From contig NZ_JACIBY010000013.1 in the NCBI RefSeq assembly GCF_014195535.1, positions 62,001 through 126,000 of the forward strand: 64,000 nt of DNA, written 5' to 3'. Below are positions 15,729 through 24,609 of the stretch, piece after piece. Source of the DNA: Runella defluvii. GTDB lineage: Bacteria; Bacteroidota; Bacteroidia; Cytophagales; Spirosomataceae. The notes under the pieces are model-generated. The model had not been told where the DNA came from, did not search any database, and saw only the letters and a program-made list of their open reading frames with translations. The position numbers and the translations under genes are program-made. The stretch's first letter is position 1. Every line of letters begins with the position of its first letter.

Positions 15729-17525
15729 TTACACGGGCAAAACAATTTGCTGCACGGCTTCTTCAAACTGCGCCAACTCCGCCCGCATTTCATTTAAGTA
15801 GCTTTCGGCCTCGTTTTTGAGGTGAGGAATCAGCCGCTGATAATACGAAATCCCCTCCAAAAGATTGGCCTTGAACAACTGTAGCGACCGAAGTTTTTTG
15901 GCCGTAAGCTGTTCGGTATTTTTCTTCAAATCTTTCTCAAAATAGTCGATATACATCCGCAGTTCGTTCACAAACAAATTGGAACGCTTCACCGAATTGA
16001 GCAAATTAGTGCGTCCGTAAATGTGGTCCACCATTTGTTTGAACGAAAATATGCCCGAAAAATACGCCAAGTTAGGGCCTGGGCATACCGATACTGCCTT
16101 TAAGTTGTGAGCGGGAGCAAGGCCGTCTTTCAACAAAGCCGAAGCACCTAGCCCTTCACATAAACAATCTTTTTCGACTACTGTCGCAAGTTGTGTTTCG
16201 TAGTCGGTGGTAGGTAGCCCTTGTTCTTGCAATTGCTTGATTTTTAGGTGCTGATACTGGCGAGAGGCGGCACAAATGGGGATTTCGGTAAACTCGGTAT
16301 TGGATACCAAAAATTTCTTGTAGCAGGGACTTCCAGGGCGGTTTTTGGCAATGCGTTTTTCAATTTGCAGGTGCGCGGAGCTTTTACGAAAATTGTTGAA
16401 CGGAATCCCAAGCGGCGACGCGTGGCTCAAGTAATAATCGTCGGGCTTGGCCGTGGCAAGTTGATGAAGCGTGACCTCATCGACACTGGTTGCTTCAGGA
16501 ACCAATAAAAACGGACTCCCCCAGCCAGTGGCGTCGGCTTGGTAGTAGTCGAGCAAAAATTGGTTTTCGTTGGCCGTGCCAATGCCTCCTTGTACCGTAA
16601 TCCTAAGGTGAGGAACGGTCGCGAAGGTAGGCACTCCTTTAGCTAAGAGTGCTTGGTTGCAAAGTGTCCAAAGCTCAGTGGCAAGGGCTTCGCGGTTGTT
16701 TTTGAATTCCTCCATGATGGGGCCTAACAATAAGCCGTCGGTAGCGAACGCGTGCCCGCCGCAGTTGAGACCCGATTCAATCCGAAATTCGGAAACCCAT
16801 AAACCTTTTTTTGCCAATATTTTTCCTTGTGTAAGCGCTGAACGGTAGTCGCTTACTTTTAGGATAATTTTTTTCTTCAACCGCCCCGTTTCGTCGGGCA
16901 AAAAGTCGGGGAAGGTGTCGATGTAGGCGTACAAACGCGGGTTATAACCTGCCGAAAACACCACTGACGATTCCAATTCGCTAGTCGCAAATCCGCGTAA
17001 GCTCGACAACGCATCCGAAAATTCTTTTGGAAGCATTTCGCCGTCTTTGGTGTAGGTATTACGATCGACTTTGGACATAATATTGACGTCGATAGCCCCT
17101 ACTCTTACTTCGCTCCGAAGTTGTTCTTGAAGCTCTACTTTGGCAGGGCCGTCTTCGAGCGTTGTCATTTTTTGGTAAATAAACTTGACGGGTGAGTCGT
17201 CAGGAAGGAGTTCAAAGTACTTCACGAGGTCGTTTCCAAGGGAAAAAGGAAGGTTTCGCAACGTTTCGATTTGTTGTTTGACGATACGATTGACCAAGTT
17301 GAGGTACGACGCAATCCGACGCGCGCGGTAGTCTTCTTCGTGGGGAGCGATGGGGGCAAAAGAATCGTTTACCCACGGACTGTATAATTCGCGGAGGCGT
17401 TCCATGAGTTCGTCTTCGATGATTGAAATCACGGACGAAATCCCGTAACGAGCGACTTTAATGGGTGTTTCCATTGTAAACCCCAGCCCCATGACAGGAA
17501 TATGAAAGGTGTGTTGTTTGGCCAT
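15729..17525 (-). CDS. Conserved Bacteroidota protein of unknown function (598 aa)
   Basis: Start chosen at ATG 17525 (MAKQHTFHIPVMGLGFTME); an upstream start at 17567 is possible. The N terminus FTMETPIKVARYGISSVISI and the middle segments ESGLNCGGHAFATDGLLLGP and VQGGIGTANENQFLLDYY look like parts of a flavin or TIM-barrel enzyme related to nitropropane dioxygenase/glutamate synthase barrels, but this is only an impression. Several cysteines sit in CLCEGLGASAL and ICAASRQYQ near the C-terminal third, and the last 90 residues look helical. No signal peptide. Convergent with gatC. Function not assigned. Confidence 0.72.
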   Translation of the reverse strand: MAKQHTFHIPVMGLGFTMETPIKVARYGISSVISIIEDELMERLRELYSPWVNDSFAPIAPHEEDYRARRIASYLNLVNRIVKQQIETLRNLPFSLGNDLVKYFELLPDDSPVKFIYQKMTTLEDGPAKVELQEQLRSEVRVGAIDVNIMSKVDRNTYTKDGEMLPKEFSDALSSLRGFATSELESSVVFSAGYNPRLYAYIDTFPDFLPDETGRLKKKIILKVSDYRSALTQGKILAKKGLWVSEFRIESGLNCGGHAFATDGLLLGPIMEEFKNNREALATELWTLCNQALLAKGVPTFATVPHLRITVQGGIGTANENQFLLDYYQADATGWGSPFLLVPEATSVDEVTLHQLATAKPDDYYLSHASPLGIPFNNFRKSSAHLQIEKRIAKNRPGSPCYKKFLVSNTEFTEIPICAASRQYQHLKIKQLQEQGLPTTDYETQLATVVEKDCLCEGLGASALLKDGLAPAHNLKAVSVCPGPNLAYFSGIFSFKQMVDHIYGRTNLLNSVKRSNLFVNELRMYIDYFEKDLKKNTEQLTAKKLRSLQLFKANLLEGISYYQRLIPHLKNEAESYLNEMRAELAQFEEAVQQIVLPV

Positions 17526-17743
17526 GTGAAAGCAGTTGTTAGTAAAATCAAATACATAGATAGGCAAGCATACCTCTTCAAAAGTCGCGATATTCTGCGG
17601 GGGAAAAGATGACGTAGGTCAGGAAAAGTAGGATTAAAAACGTAGGCAGGTGAATTTTTTAGCCTCCGAATGAGTTTGTAGAATAGCTAATAGCCTATCG
17701 AATGTATTAGTTTATTTCCCAAAACAAAATCCTAAAAATTCAA

Positions 17744-18571
17744 ATGAAAAAAGTCGCTGTACTTCTTTTGTCCCTCATTTCGTTGGGGTCAATGGCGCAA
17801 GGAATCAAGACGCCTGCTCCTAGTCCAACCCAAACCCTCAAGCAAGATTTTGCTCTTTCTTCTATCGAAATCAACTACTCACGCCCTGCTGCGAAAGGCC
17901 GTAAAGTATTTGGTGACTTAGTGCCTTTCGGAAAAATCTGGAGAACAGGTGCCAATGGCGCTACAAAAATTACGTTTGGCGAAGATGTAAAAGTAGGTGG
18001 AATGCCCGTAAAAGCAGGTTCGTATGCTATCTATTCAGTGCCTAATGCCAACGAATGGGAAATCATCATCAACAAAGGCGCAAACAACTCGGGTTTGACA
18101 GGTTACAAAACGGAAGACGATGTAGCTCGTTTTAAAGTGAAGCCTATGCAATTGCCAATGAACATTGAATCGTTCACAATTTTGTTGGGCAACTTAACGG
18201 CTTCATCAGCAAGCGTACAAATTTTGTGGGAAAATACGGCGGTAGAATTCCCTGTTGTAGCCGACATCGACAGCAAAATCATGGCGCAAATCAACTCGGC
18301 CATGACCGTAGATAGCCGTCCCTATTTCCAAGCGGCTAGTTATTATTTCGACAACGGAAAAGACAATAGCAAAGCGTTGGAGTGGGCAAATAAAGCGGTA
18401 GAAGCGCAGCCTACGGCGTTTTGGGTAATGCACTTGAAAGCTAAAATCCAAGCAAAAGCAGGTGACAAAGCAGGTGCAAAAGCAACTGCGATGAAGTCGA
18501 TTGAATTGGCCAAAGAAGCTAAAAATGACGACTACGTAGTGCTTAATCAAAAATTGATTGCTACACTTTAG
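17744..18571 (+). CDS. DUF2911 domain protein with C-terminal TPR-like helices, exported
   Basis: A 275-aa protein. Residues 1-19 are a signal peptide (VAVLLLSLISLGSMAQG). Residues 30-170 match DUF2911: SSIEINYSRPAAKGRKVFGDLVPFGKIWRTGAN, then TFGEDVKVGGMPVKAGSYAIYSVP. The domain is common and unexplained in Bacteroidota. Residues 190-270 form two or three helical hairpins (ALEWANKAVEAQPTAFW, AKAGDKAGAKATAMKSIELA) that read as a short TPR. Probably periplasmic. Followed by a 13-bp hairpin shared with the convergent gene. Confidence 0.88.
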   Translation: MKKVAVLLLSLISLGSMAQGIKTPAPSPTQTLKQDFALSSIEINYSRPAAKGRKVFGDLVPFGKIWRTGANGATKITFGEDVKVGGMPVKAGSYAIYSVPNANEWEIIINKGANNSGLTGYKTEDDVARFKVKPMQLPMNIESFTILLGNLTASSASVQILWENTAVEFPVVADIDSKIMAQINSAMTVDSRPYFQAASYYFDNGKDNSKALEWANKAVEAQPTAFWVMHLKAKIQAKAGDKAGAKATAMKSIELAKEAKNDDYVVLNQKLIATL

Positions 18572-18580
18572 TCTTTAAAT

Positions 18581-18616
18581 GAGTTAGTTGGAGATGATTA
18601 CACCTCCAACTAACTC
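18581..18616. terminator. Bidirectional terminator between convergent genes
   Basis: GAGTTAGTTGGAG (18581-18593) and its exact reverse complement CTCCAACTAACTC (18604-18616) form a 13-bp stem with a 10-nt loop. It lies between the DUF2911 gene (+) and the HEAT/DUF1080 gene (-). No long T run follows on either strand. Confidence 0.6.
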
Positions 18617-18629
18617 TCATATTCTCCTT

Positions 18630-21600
18630 CTATTTTTTCTTCCGTTTTTTCTTATCAGTCGGAGCAGGTTCTGGGGCGGGTTGTTCAACGGGCGGAACCA
18701 CCGTCAAATCTTTTACGCGAATGTTGCGGAAACGAACCACATCGCCGTGACCCAAAAAGCCGATGTATCCCGAAGTACGGTTCACCCCTGGGTGTTCGCG
18801 GTGGTCGGCAGTTCCATTTTTAGAAGCTTCGGCTAGGTCGCCGTCCAAAATGACCGTTCCGTTGAGGGTTACTTTTATTTTTGATCCTTTTACTACTACT
18901 TCTTGGTAGTTCCATTGTCCAAGCGGTTTGTGGAATCCTCGTTTGGCAGGAATAATTCCGTAAGCCGAGCCGTGGTACTGGTAAGGCTGCAACGACTTAT
19001 AAATCTCCGCGTCGTTGTCCAAAATCTGTAATTCAGTCATGCCTACATAAGCCGCATCACCTTGGAGTGGAGCGCGTATTCCTAGGCCGTTGTTGGCGCC
19101 AGGTGTTAGTTGGAACTCAAAACGGAACTCAAAATCGCTGTATTCGTCTTTGGTATAAAGATTGCCTTTTCCACCACGATTAGGATAAATCACCATATCG
19201 CCGTTTTCGATGATGTAGTCGGTGGTGTTTCCTTGCCAGTCAAACATGTTGGTGCCATCAAACAGTACCTTGAAACCATCTTTTTTCTCTTGTTCACTCA
19301 ATACAAATGGCTCAGGACTAGGCAATTCTTTAACATAAATGTCGCGGTAGGCTACCAACGTTCCATGGGCTTGAAGTTCAAGCTGCTCGCTGGCAAAAAT
19401 GGGAAGTTTTCTATCCCAATAATTTTCCAAAATCACGTTGTCCACCACTAACTCACCGTTCAAATACACCGTCACGCGGTCGCCTTTCATGATAATACGG
19501 AAGGTGTTCCAGTCACCAATCGCATTGTCGGCTACTTTGAGTGGCTTGCTTGGGTTCTTTTGGTTGTTGTACAATCCTCCCGAACCAACTTGCGCACCCA
19601 CCTCTACGCGTGAGGTATCCCAGACTTGCACTTGAGGAGAGCCGCGCAAATAAATACCTGCGTCTCCTTTGGGTTCGATTTTCCAGTCCACAAACATCTC
19701 AAAATCGCGGTATTTTTTCACCGTGCAGAGGTTATCGCCGTGGCCCGTGAAAACCAAATCACCCTCTTTGACGACCCAGCCTTTGCGCATGTTTTCGTCG
19801 GCTTTGAGTTGTTTGGCGGCGAGTGTATCGGGGTGCATTTTGGCGCGGGCAATTGGGTTGGCGACCAATCCTTTCCAGCCTGTCAGGTCTTTGCCATTAA
19901 ACAATGAAACAAAGTCATCTCCCGCAGGAAGCTCGGCCAAATGTTTGCGCACTGCTTCTTTCTGCGCATCGCTAGAGGCAAAGTTGAGGGCTTTGTTAAG
20001 GTAAGAACGAACGGTCGTACCGTTGAAGTCTTTGTTGGATAGCGCGGCATTGATGACCACTTGGGCGGCTGTTTGTTGGAGAGAAGCATCGTCTAAGTAA
20101 GGGCCTGCCAGCAAGAGTGCATTGAACGTACGGTTGCGCACCAATTCTTTTAAAACACTTTCTTTTTGTGCCGATGTTTTGGCGATGGACAAGGCTTCGC
20201 GCAGTGAAAGTACACGCTGTGTCGGGTTTTGTTTCGATGCCGTTACCGCGCGGATAATTCCTGCCACGGCTTGCTCGGTGACAGAGGCGTCGGTCGCGCT
20301 TTTTCCAATGTTGTGCAACTCAGGAATGGCACTTACATCCGACCAATTGGCCAGCGCAGAAAGTGCTGCTTGTTGGGCTGAACTTGAACCATTGGCAAAA
20401 GAAGAACTCACAAATTGCAACGCTTTACGGGTACCAATGTTGGCCAAAACGCGCAAGTAAGCAGGCTTTTTCTCTGCACTTACGTTGTTGATTTGACCCA
20501 ATAAAAGTTGGGTTTGTTGATTGGCGTTTCCTGTACCTTTGAGGGCAGCGGTGATGGCTTCTTGGGTGGCGAGCAGCTCAGTAGGTGCAGAAACCGTGCC
20601 TAATAGTTCGTACAAGGTTGGTAAATCCTTCGGCATCGAAACGCGCTTGAGGGCAGAAAAAGCCGCATTTTTAACGCTGGGGTCGTTATTCTTTAATTGT
20701 CCTACTACCACGTCAATTTTTGAATCAGCCGCGCGGGCAGCCAAAAACTCAAGCAAAGCCACTTGGGCGTTGGCTGGTTGTGTCGGCAGTGCCGTGGCTA
20801 CTTGATTGACCACATTGTCTCCTTTGAGCGACAAAAGCGCCGTTTTTACGGCCTTCACTTCGTCGTCTGAGCTTTTTTTCAAGACGTCCAATAAGTTCTT
20901 TAAGACGCTTTCTTGGCCAATCTTTGCGGAAGCGCCAATCGCCGCAATTTTAACCATACTTACTTTGCTAGAAAGTTGCTTGAGGAGGGCAGGAAGGGCA
21001 GTTTTGGCGTCGGCTTGTCCTAACATCGTAATCACCTCGGCTTGGGCTTCGGGTTTGAAACGTGGCAAAGCGGCTATCCATTGTTGCGTATTGGCGGGAG
21101 TAAGGAATTTTTGAGCCAGTTTCAAAGCGGCAATTCGCTCCTCAATGGCAGGACTAGCTACTGCTTTTTGGAGACTTGGGACGCTCAACGCTCCTTGTGC
21201 ATCGGCCAAAATTTTTAAGGCAGCCGTGCGAGTAGGCGTTTGTTTGTCGGAGATGGCATTCTTTAAGAGCGCAGTAGCGCTTTTAACCGCCAACGCTTTT
21301 TGACCATTTTCAACCAAACGTTCTAAATAGACAAGGTACGACGAGGTAGCGTTCGCGACGTCGTACGAATAATTGGCTTTAGCAGCGGCATTCGATAACG
21401 TATATACAGAGGTGTTACCCCCAATTTGGGCCAAAGCGTAAAGTGTTACCTTTTGCAAATTGCCCGTAGCACCCGCAGCGATTCGCTCAATGGCAGGGGC
21501 GGCGTCGCTAACTTTGGCGTCGCCAAGGGCTTCGATGAGGGAGATTTGTGCCTCACCCGTTGCGGTGGAAAGCGCTTGGTTCAAGGCTTTTGTTGCTTGA

Positions 21601-22067
21601 GCGGTTCCAATTTTACCAAGAGCGCGTGCGGCAGGGCCACTCAATTGTGCGTCTGTCAAGTAGTTGGCCAACGTGCCTACGACCTCGTCTTTACCCACTT
21701 GTTGAAGTTGAAAAATCAAAAAGGCTTGGTTGTTTTTATCGCTCACGCGGGGCAGTGCTTCGGCGTAGGCTTCGGCCGCCATTTTCCGCCATTCGTCCTT
21801 GCCAGCTTGGGTAACGTAATACGTAAATCCACCCACTGCATATTGTACTTTGGCGTGTTCTGCCTTATCGGGTGATGAGAGTTGGGAAGCCAACGCCGTG
21901 ATTCCAGTTTTGCCAAGCGCGGCCATGTCATCCATGTTTTTTTGCTGCTGTTTGGCGTTTTGGGATGGAAATTGCCGTAAAAGATTGGTAATTCGGACAT
22001 CCACCTGCGCCATGGCAGCGGTGGTACTTAGCCAGAGTCCTAAAAGTAAATGTATGGTATATTTCAT
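18630..22067 (-). CDS. Secreted HEAT-repeat protein with two DUF1080 (3-keto-disaccharide hydrolase-type) domains
   Basis: A 1145-aa protein with a signal peptide (IHLLLGLWLSTTAAMAQ). Residues 25-690 are about 18-20 short helical HEAT-type repeats (KLAQKF, AAIGASAKIGQ, ALGKIGTAQA patterns). Two DUF1080 jelly-roll domains follow: about 715-920 (FVSLFNGKDLTGWKG ... YLRGSPQVQVWD) and about 925-1115 (FKVLFDGTNMFDWQG ... GIRAPLQGDAAY). The tail is Lys-rich (KKKRKKK). DUF1080 enzymes cleave 3-keto-glycosides made by Gfo/Idh/MocA oxidoreductases, and one is encoded just upstream. Two catalytic-type domains on one scaffold are unusual; the repeats may dock a partner or substrate. Confidence 0.85.
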   Translation of the reverse strand: MKYTIHLLLGLWLSTTAAMAQVDVRITNLLRQFPSQNAKQQQKNMDDMAALGKTGITALASQLSSPDKAEHAKVQYAVGGFTYYVTQAGKDEWRKMAAEAYAEALPRVSDKNNQAFLIFQLQQVGKDEVVGTLANYLTDAQLSGPAARALGKIGTAQATKALNQALSTATGEAQISLIEALGDAKVSDAAPAIERIAAGATGNLQKVTLYALAQIGGNTSVYTLSNAAAKANYSYDVANATSSYLVYLERLVENGQKALAVKSATALLKNAISDKQTPTRTAALKILADAQGALSVPSLQKAVASPAIEERIAALKLAQKFLTPANTQQWIAALPRFKPEAQAEVITMLGQADAKTALPALLKQLSSKVSMVKIAAIGASAKIGQESVLKNLLDVLKKSSDDEVKAVKTALLSLKGDNVVNQVATALPTQPANAQVALLEFLAARAADSKIDVVVGQLKNNDPSVKNAAFSALKRVSMPKDLPTLYELLGTVSAPTELLATQEAITAALKGTGNANQQTQLLLGQINNVSAEKKPAYLRVLANIGTRKALQFVSSSFANGSSSAQQAALSALANWSDVSAIPELHNIGKSATDASVTEQAVAGIIRAVTASKQNPTQRVLSLREALSIAKTSAQKESVLKELVRNRTFNALLLAGPYLDDASLQQTAAQVVINAALSNKDFNGTTVRSYLNKALNFASSDAQKEAVRKHLAELPAGDDFVSLFNGKDLTGWKGLVANPIARAKMHPDTLAAKQLKADENMRKGWVVKEGDLVFTGHGDNLCTVKKYRDFEMFVDWKIEPKGDAGIYLRGSPQVQVWDTSRVEVGAQVGSGGLYNNQKNPSKPLKVADNAIGDWNTFRIIMKGDRVTVYLNGELVVDNVILENYWDRKLPIFASEQLELQAHGTLVAYRDIYVKELPSPEPFVLSEQEKKDGFKVLFDGTNMFDWQGNTTDYIIENGDMVIYPNRGGKGNLYTKDEYSDFEFRFEFQLTPGANNGLGIRAPLQGDAAYVGMTELQILDNDAEIYKSLQPYQYHGSAYGIIPAKRGFHKPLGQWNYQEVVVKGSKIKVTLNGTVILDGDLAEASKNGTADHREHPGVNRTSGYIGFLGHGDVVRFRNIRVKDLTVVPPVEQPAPEPAPTDKKKRKKK

Positions 22068-22182
22068 AGAAAGTCGAAGTTTTAATTTTGCAATTTGAAA
22101 ATGAGTAAATTTGAAAATGAAGTCCTAAATTGTCTCAGTAATCATTCTTCAAATTTTCAAATTACCACATTATCTAATTAAT

Positions 22183-23454
22183 TTACATAGTCCAAGGGCC
22201 GCGCATGGGTTGGTCGATGAGGCGGTTGGCACCTTCGTCGTCCACAAAAAGCTGCTTAACGGGGTCAAATTTGAGCGAGCGACCCAAACGCAATGCCGTT
22301 AATCCCATGTTGACAATCGTGCAAGAACGGTGGCCATTTTCTTCGTTGAGCGCAAATTTTTGACGTTTTCTTACCGCTTCGGCAAAGTCCGTTACTTGAG
22401 GTTCGGGGTCGGGGAAAGCGGCTAGTTTTTTCTCCAAATCAGGAATATCTGACCTGAAATTGGGGTAAAGCTTGCCTTTTGGTCCTTCGATGTACGGAAC
22501 ATTTTCGTCTTTTCCTTCGCCGTCGAGGATGATTTTACAGCCGTCGGCGTAGGTGTATTCGATACGGCGCCAAGTACCTACGGCGTCCGTATGTTGCTGT
22601 GGCGCATCAATTTCCACGCTGATGGGGCTGGTATCGTCTTTGCCTAGGAAATACTGGATAGGGTCTAAGTAATGCTGCCCCATGTCGCCCAAACCGCCGC
22701 CGTCGTAGTCCCAGTAACCACGGAAGGTATTATGGACGCGGTGGGTGTTGTAGGGTTTGTATTGCGCAGGGCCGAGCCACATGTCGTAGTCGAGGTCGGC
22801 GGGAACGGGTTCGGGCGTTAGGTCGGTTTTACCTACCCAGTAAAACTTCCAATCGAAGCCCGTGTGGCGGCTTACGGTGACCTTGAGTGGCCAACCCAAT
22901 AGTCCACTTTCTACCAATTTTTTGATGGGTCGAACGGTAGAGTTCATGCCATAAAAGTTGGACTCGAACCGAAACCAAGTATTGAGGCGGAAAATCCGAC
23001 CGTGTTGCTGTACGGCTTCTACCAAACGTTTCCCTTCGCCGATGGTTCGGGTCATGGGTTTTTCGCACCATACGTCTTTGCCTGCGCGGGCGGCGTCGGC
23101 GGCAATGATACCGTGCCAGTGGGGGGGAGTAGCCACGTGAACAATGTCCACTTCGGGCAATTGAATCAGTTCTCGGTAATCCCCAAAGGTTTTTACGCCA
23201 GAGGCATTGGTGCCCAGTTCATCGAGGGCTAGTTTGATGTGTCGTTTGTCCACATCGCACACGGCCACTACCCTCGTTCCTGCGTATGGAATGTGGCCGC
23301 GGCCCATGCCGCCTACGCCGACGATTCCTTTGGTAAGTTGGTCGCTAGGAGCGAGATAGCCTTTGCCCAGCACATGCCGAGGCACAATAGAAAACGTGGC
23401 TAAGGTAGCCAGCGAACCTTTGAGAAATTTTCTCCGAGAAGTCTGTGAGGTCAT
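22183..23454 (-). CDS. Tat-exported Gfo/Idh/MocA family oxidoreductase
   Basis: A 423-aa protein starting with a twin-arginine signal (SRRKFLKGSLATLATFSIV), so it is exported folded with its NAD(P) cofactor bound. The Rossmann fold begins at GIVGVGGMGRGH. The conserved lysine motif is EKPMTRTIGEG, and the C-terminal domain has DYDGGGLGDMGQHYLDPIQY, typical of the Bacteroidota 'Gfo/Idh/MocA + DUF1080' type. It probably oxidises or reduces C3 of a sugar in the periplasm. It lies 115 nt upstream of the HEAT/DUF1080 gene on the same strand and is likely in the same operon. Confidence 0.9.
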   Translation of the reverse strand: MTSQTSRRKFLKGSLATLATFSIVPRHVLGKGYLAPSDQLTKGIVGVGGMGRGHIPYAGTRVVAVCDVDKRHIKLALDELGTNASGVKTFGDYRELIQLPEVDIVHVATPPHWHGIIAADAARAGKDVWCEKPMTRTIGEGKRLVEAVQQHGRIFRLNTWFRFESNFYGMNSTVRPIKKLVESGLLGWPLKVTVSRHTGFDWKFYWVGKTDLTPEPVPADLDYDMWLGPAQYKPYNTHRVHNTFRGYWDYDGGGLGDMGQHYLDPIQYFLGKDDTSPISVEIDAPQQHTDAVGTWRRIEYTYADGCKIILDGEGKDENVPYIEGPKGKLYPNFRSDIPDLEKKLAAFPDPEPQVTDFAEAVRKRQKFALNEENGHRSCTIVNMGLTALRLGRSLKFDPVKQLFVDDEGANRLIDQPMRGPWTM

Positions 23455-23587
23455 AGCAGATAGTCAATTAGGTGCTTATGTCAGTAAGGCAACAGTGACT
23501 ATACATTACTCATTTTTTTTAAAATAAGGCCAAGGGTTATTGAAGAAAAATAGAAAAGGGGGAGGGGCGAATTACAAAATATACAAG

Positions 23588-23617
23588 CACAGCCTGTCTT
23601 CGAGAAGACAGGCTGTG
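23588..23617 (-). terminator. Hairpin after the FkbM methyltransferase gene
   Basis: CACAGCCTGTCTT and AAGACAGGCTGTG form a perfect 13-bp stem with a CGAG loop (CTCG on the minus strand), 10 nt after the stop. The T-rich tail on the minus strand is weak. Its core GCCTGTCTTCGA is shared with the hairpin at 24560-24587 on the other side of the same gene. Confidence 0.65.
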
Positions 23618-23626
23618 TCCATTTGC

Positions 23627-24454
23627 TTACTTAGGCGTAGCGTAAATATTAATGGTTTTTTTCCATTTTGTAATTTCTTCCTTGGTGTTGATTGGAATGA
23701 CCTCAGCCGTTGTTTCAAACGCTTCAACGTAATAAATTTCGTATCCGTGTTGGGCAATCGTGGTAAAAAGCTCCATTTTTTCGGCATCGGTATTTTTACC
23801 AAAGCTCTCAGCGATAATCACGGGTTTATACTGGGCAATCAAATCCGCAATCGACTTGAGAATTTCTTTGTCATAGCCTTCGGTATCTACCTTAATAAAC
23901 GACAACTTAGGCAACGATTCGGCATAATTTTTTTCTAAAAATTGCTTCATTGGCACCCCTTTGATTTTTTCGGGATGGACAAATTTACCATGACGACTCT
24001 CTTTGGTGGGCGAAATCCCTCCGTTGACAAACGAAGCTTCGGAAGAAATAAAATAAAACTCTTCTTCTTGCACCGAAATAGCAAACGGCAAAGGATGAAT
24101 CGTTGCTTTATCCCGATTGAGCAAAGCATTTTCCTGTAGAATTTTAAAGACGTACGGATTTGGGTCAAACCCTAAAACAAGACCTTTCGGGCCAGCAGCC
24201 AAGCCCATCGGAACGGTGGTATCTCCAATATTGGCACCAATATCAATGGCCAAATCCCCCTCTTTGATAAACTGACGGAAAAAATCTACCGTTTCTTGTT
24301 TCAGCCCAAGTGGTGTCACAAAAGGGTTTGTCCATTCGGCAAAGTCAACTTTACCTTCCTTTTCTAAATAGTAGGGATGAATGTGTGACGGGTACTCTTT
24401 GGTAAAACGCCGAGCAATTTTTCGCCGAAACGAATTTTTTAAATACGTGAGCAT
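23627..24454 (-). CDS. FkbM family SAM-dependent methyltransferase
   Basis: A 275-aa protein. Motif I is AIDIGANIGDTT (69-80), followed by GFDPNP for the SAM ribose site and FIKVDTEGYDKEIL, the FkbM hallmark. FkbM-type enzymes O-methylate sugars in glycans and antibiotics. The basic N terminus (FRRKIARRFTK) suggests membrane contact. It stands alone between two related hairpins, after the atpG terminator, close to other glycan genes (DUF5672 and GT9 at 28-30 kb). The sugar substrate is not known. Confidence 0.87.
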   Translation of the reverse strand: MLTYLKNSFRRKIARRFTKEYPSHIHPYYLEKEGKVDFAEWTNPFVTPLGLKQETVDFFRQFIKEGDLAIDIGANIGDTTVPMGLAAGPKGLVLGFDPNPYVFKILQENALLNRDKATIHPLPFAISVQEEEFYFISSEASFVNGGISPTKESRHGKFVHPEKIKGVPMKQFLEKNYAESLPKLSFIKVDTEGYDKEILKSIADLIAQYKPVIIAESFGKNTDAEKMELFTTIAQHGYEIYYVEAFETTAEVIPINTKEEITKWKKTINIYATPK

Positions 24455-24559
24455 GTAGAGTGTAATGGTTTTAATACAGTAGTTGAATTCGGAGATAAGC
24501 TACAGGTTTTTCTTGATATAAACTAATAATACTTTTTATTTTAATTATTAGGTAACAAA

Positions 24560-24587
24560 AAAGCCTGTCTCCTCGAAGACAGGCTTT
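24560..24587 (-). terminator. Rho-independent terminator of the atpA-atpG unit
   Basis: On the minus strand AAAGCCTGTCT pairs with AGACAGGCTTT (11 bp, 6-nt loop) and is followed at once by a T tract (TTTTTTG). It lies 22 nt after the atpG stop. Core sequence is shared with the hairpin at 23588. Confidence 0.82.
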
Positions 24588-24609
24588 CAAATATAAAAAT
24601 CGTTGGGGA

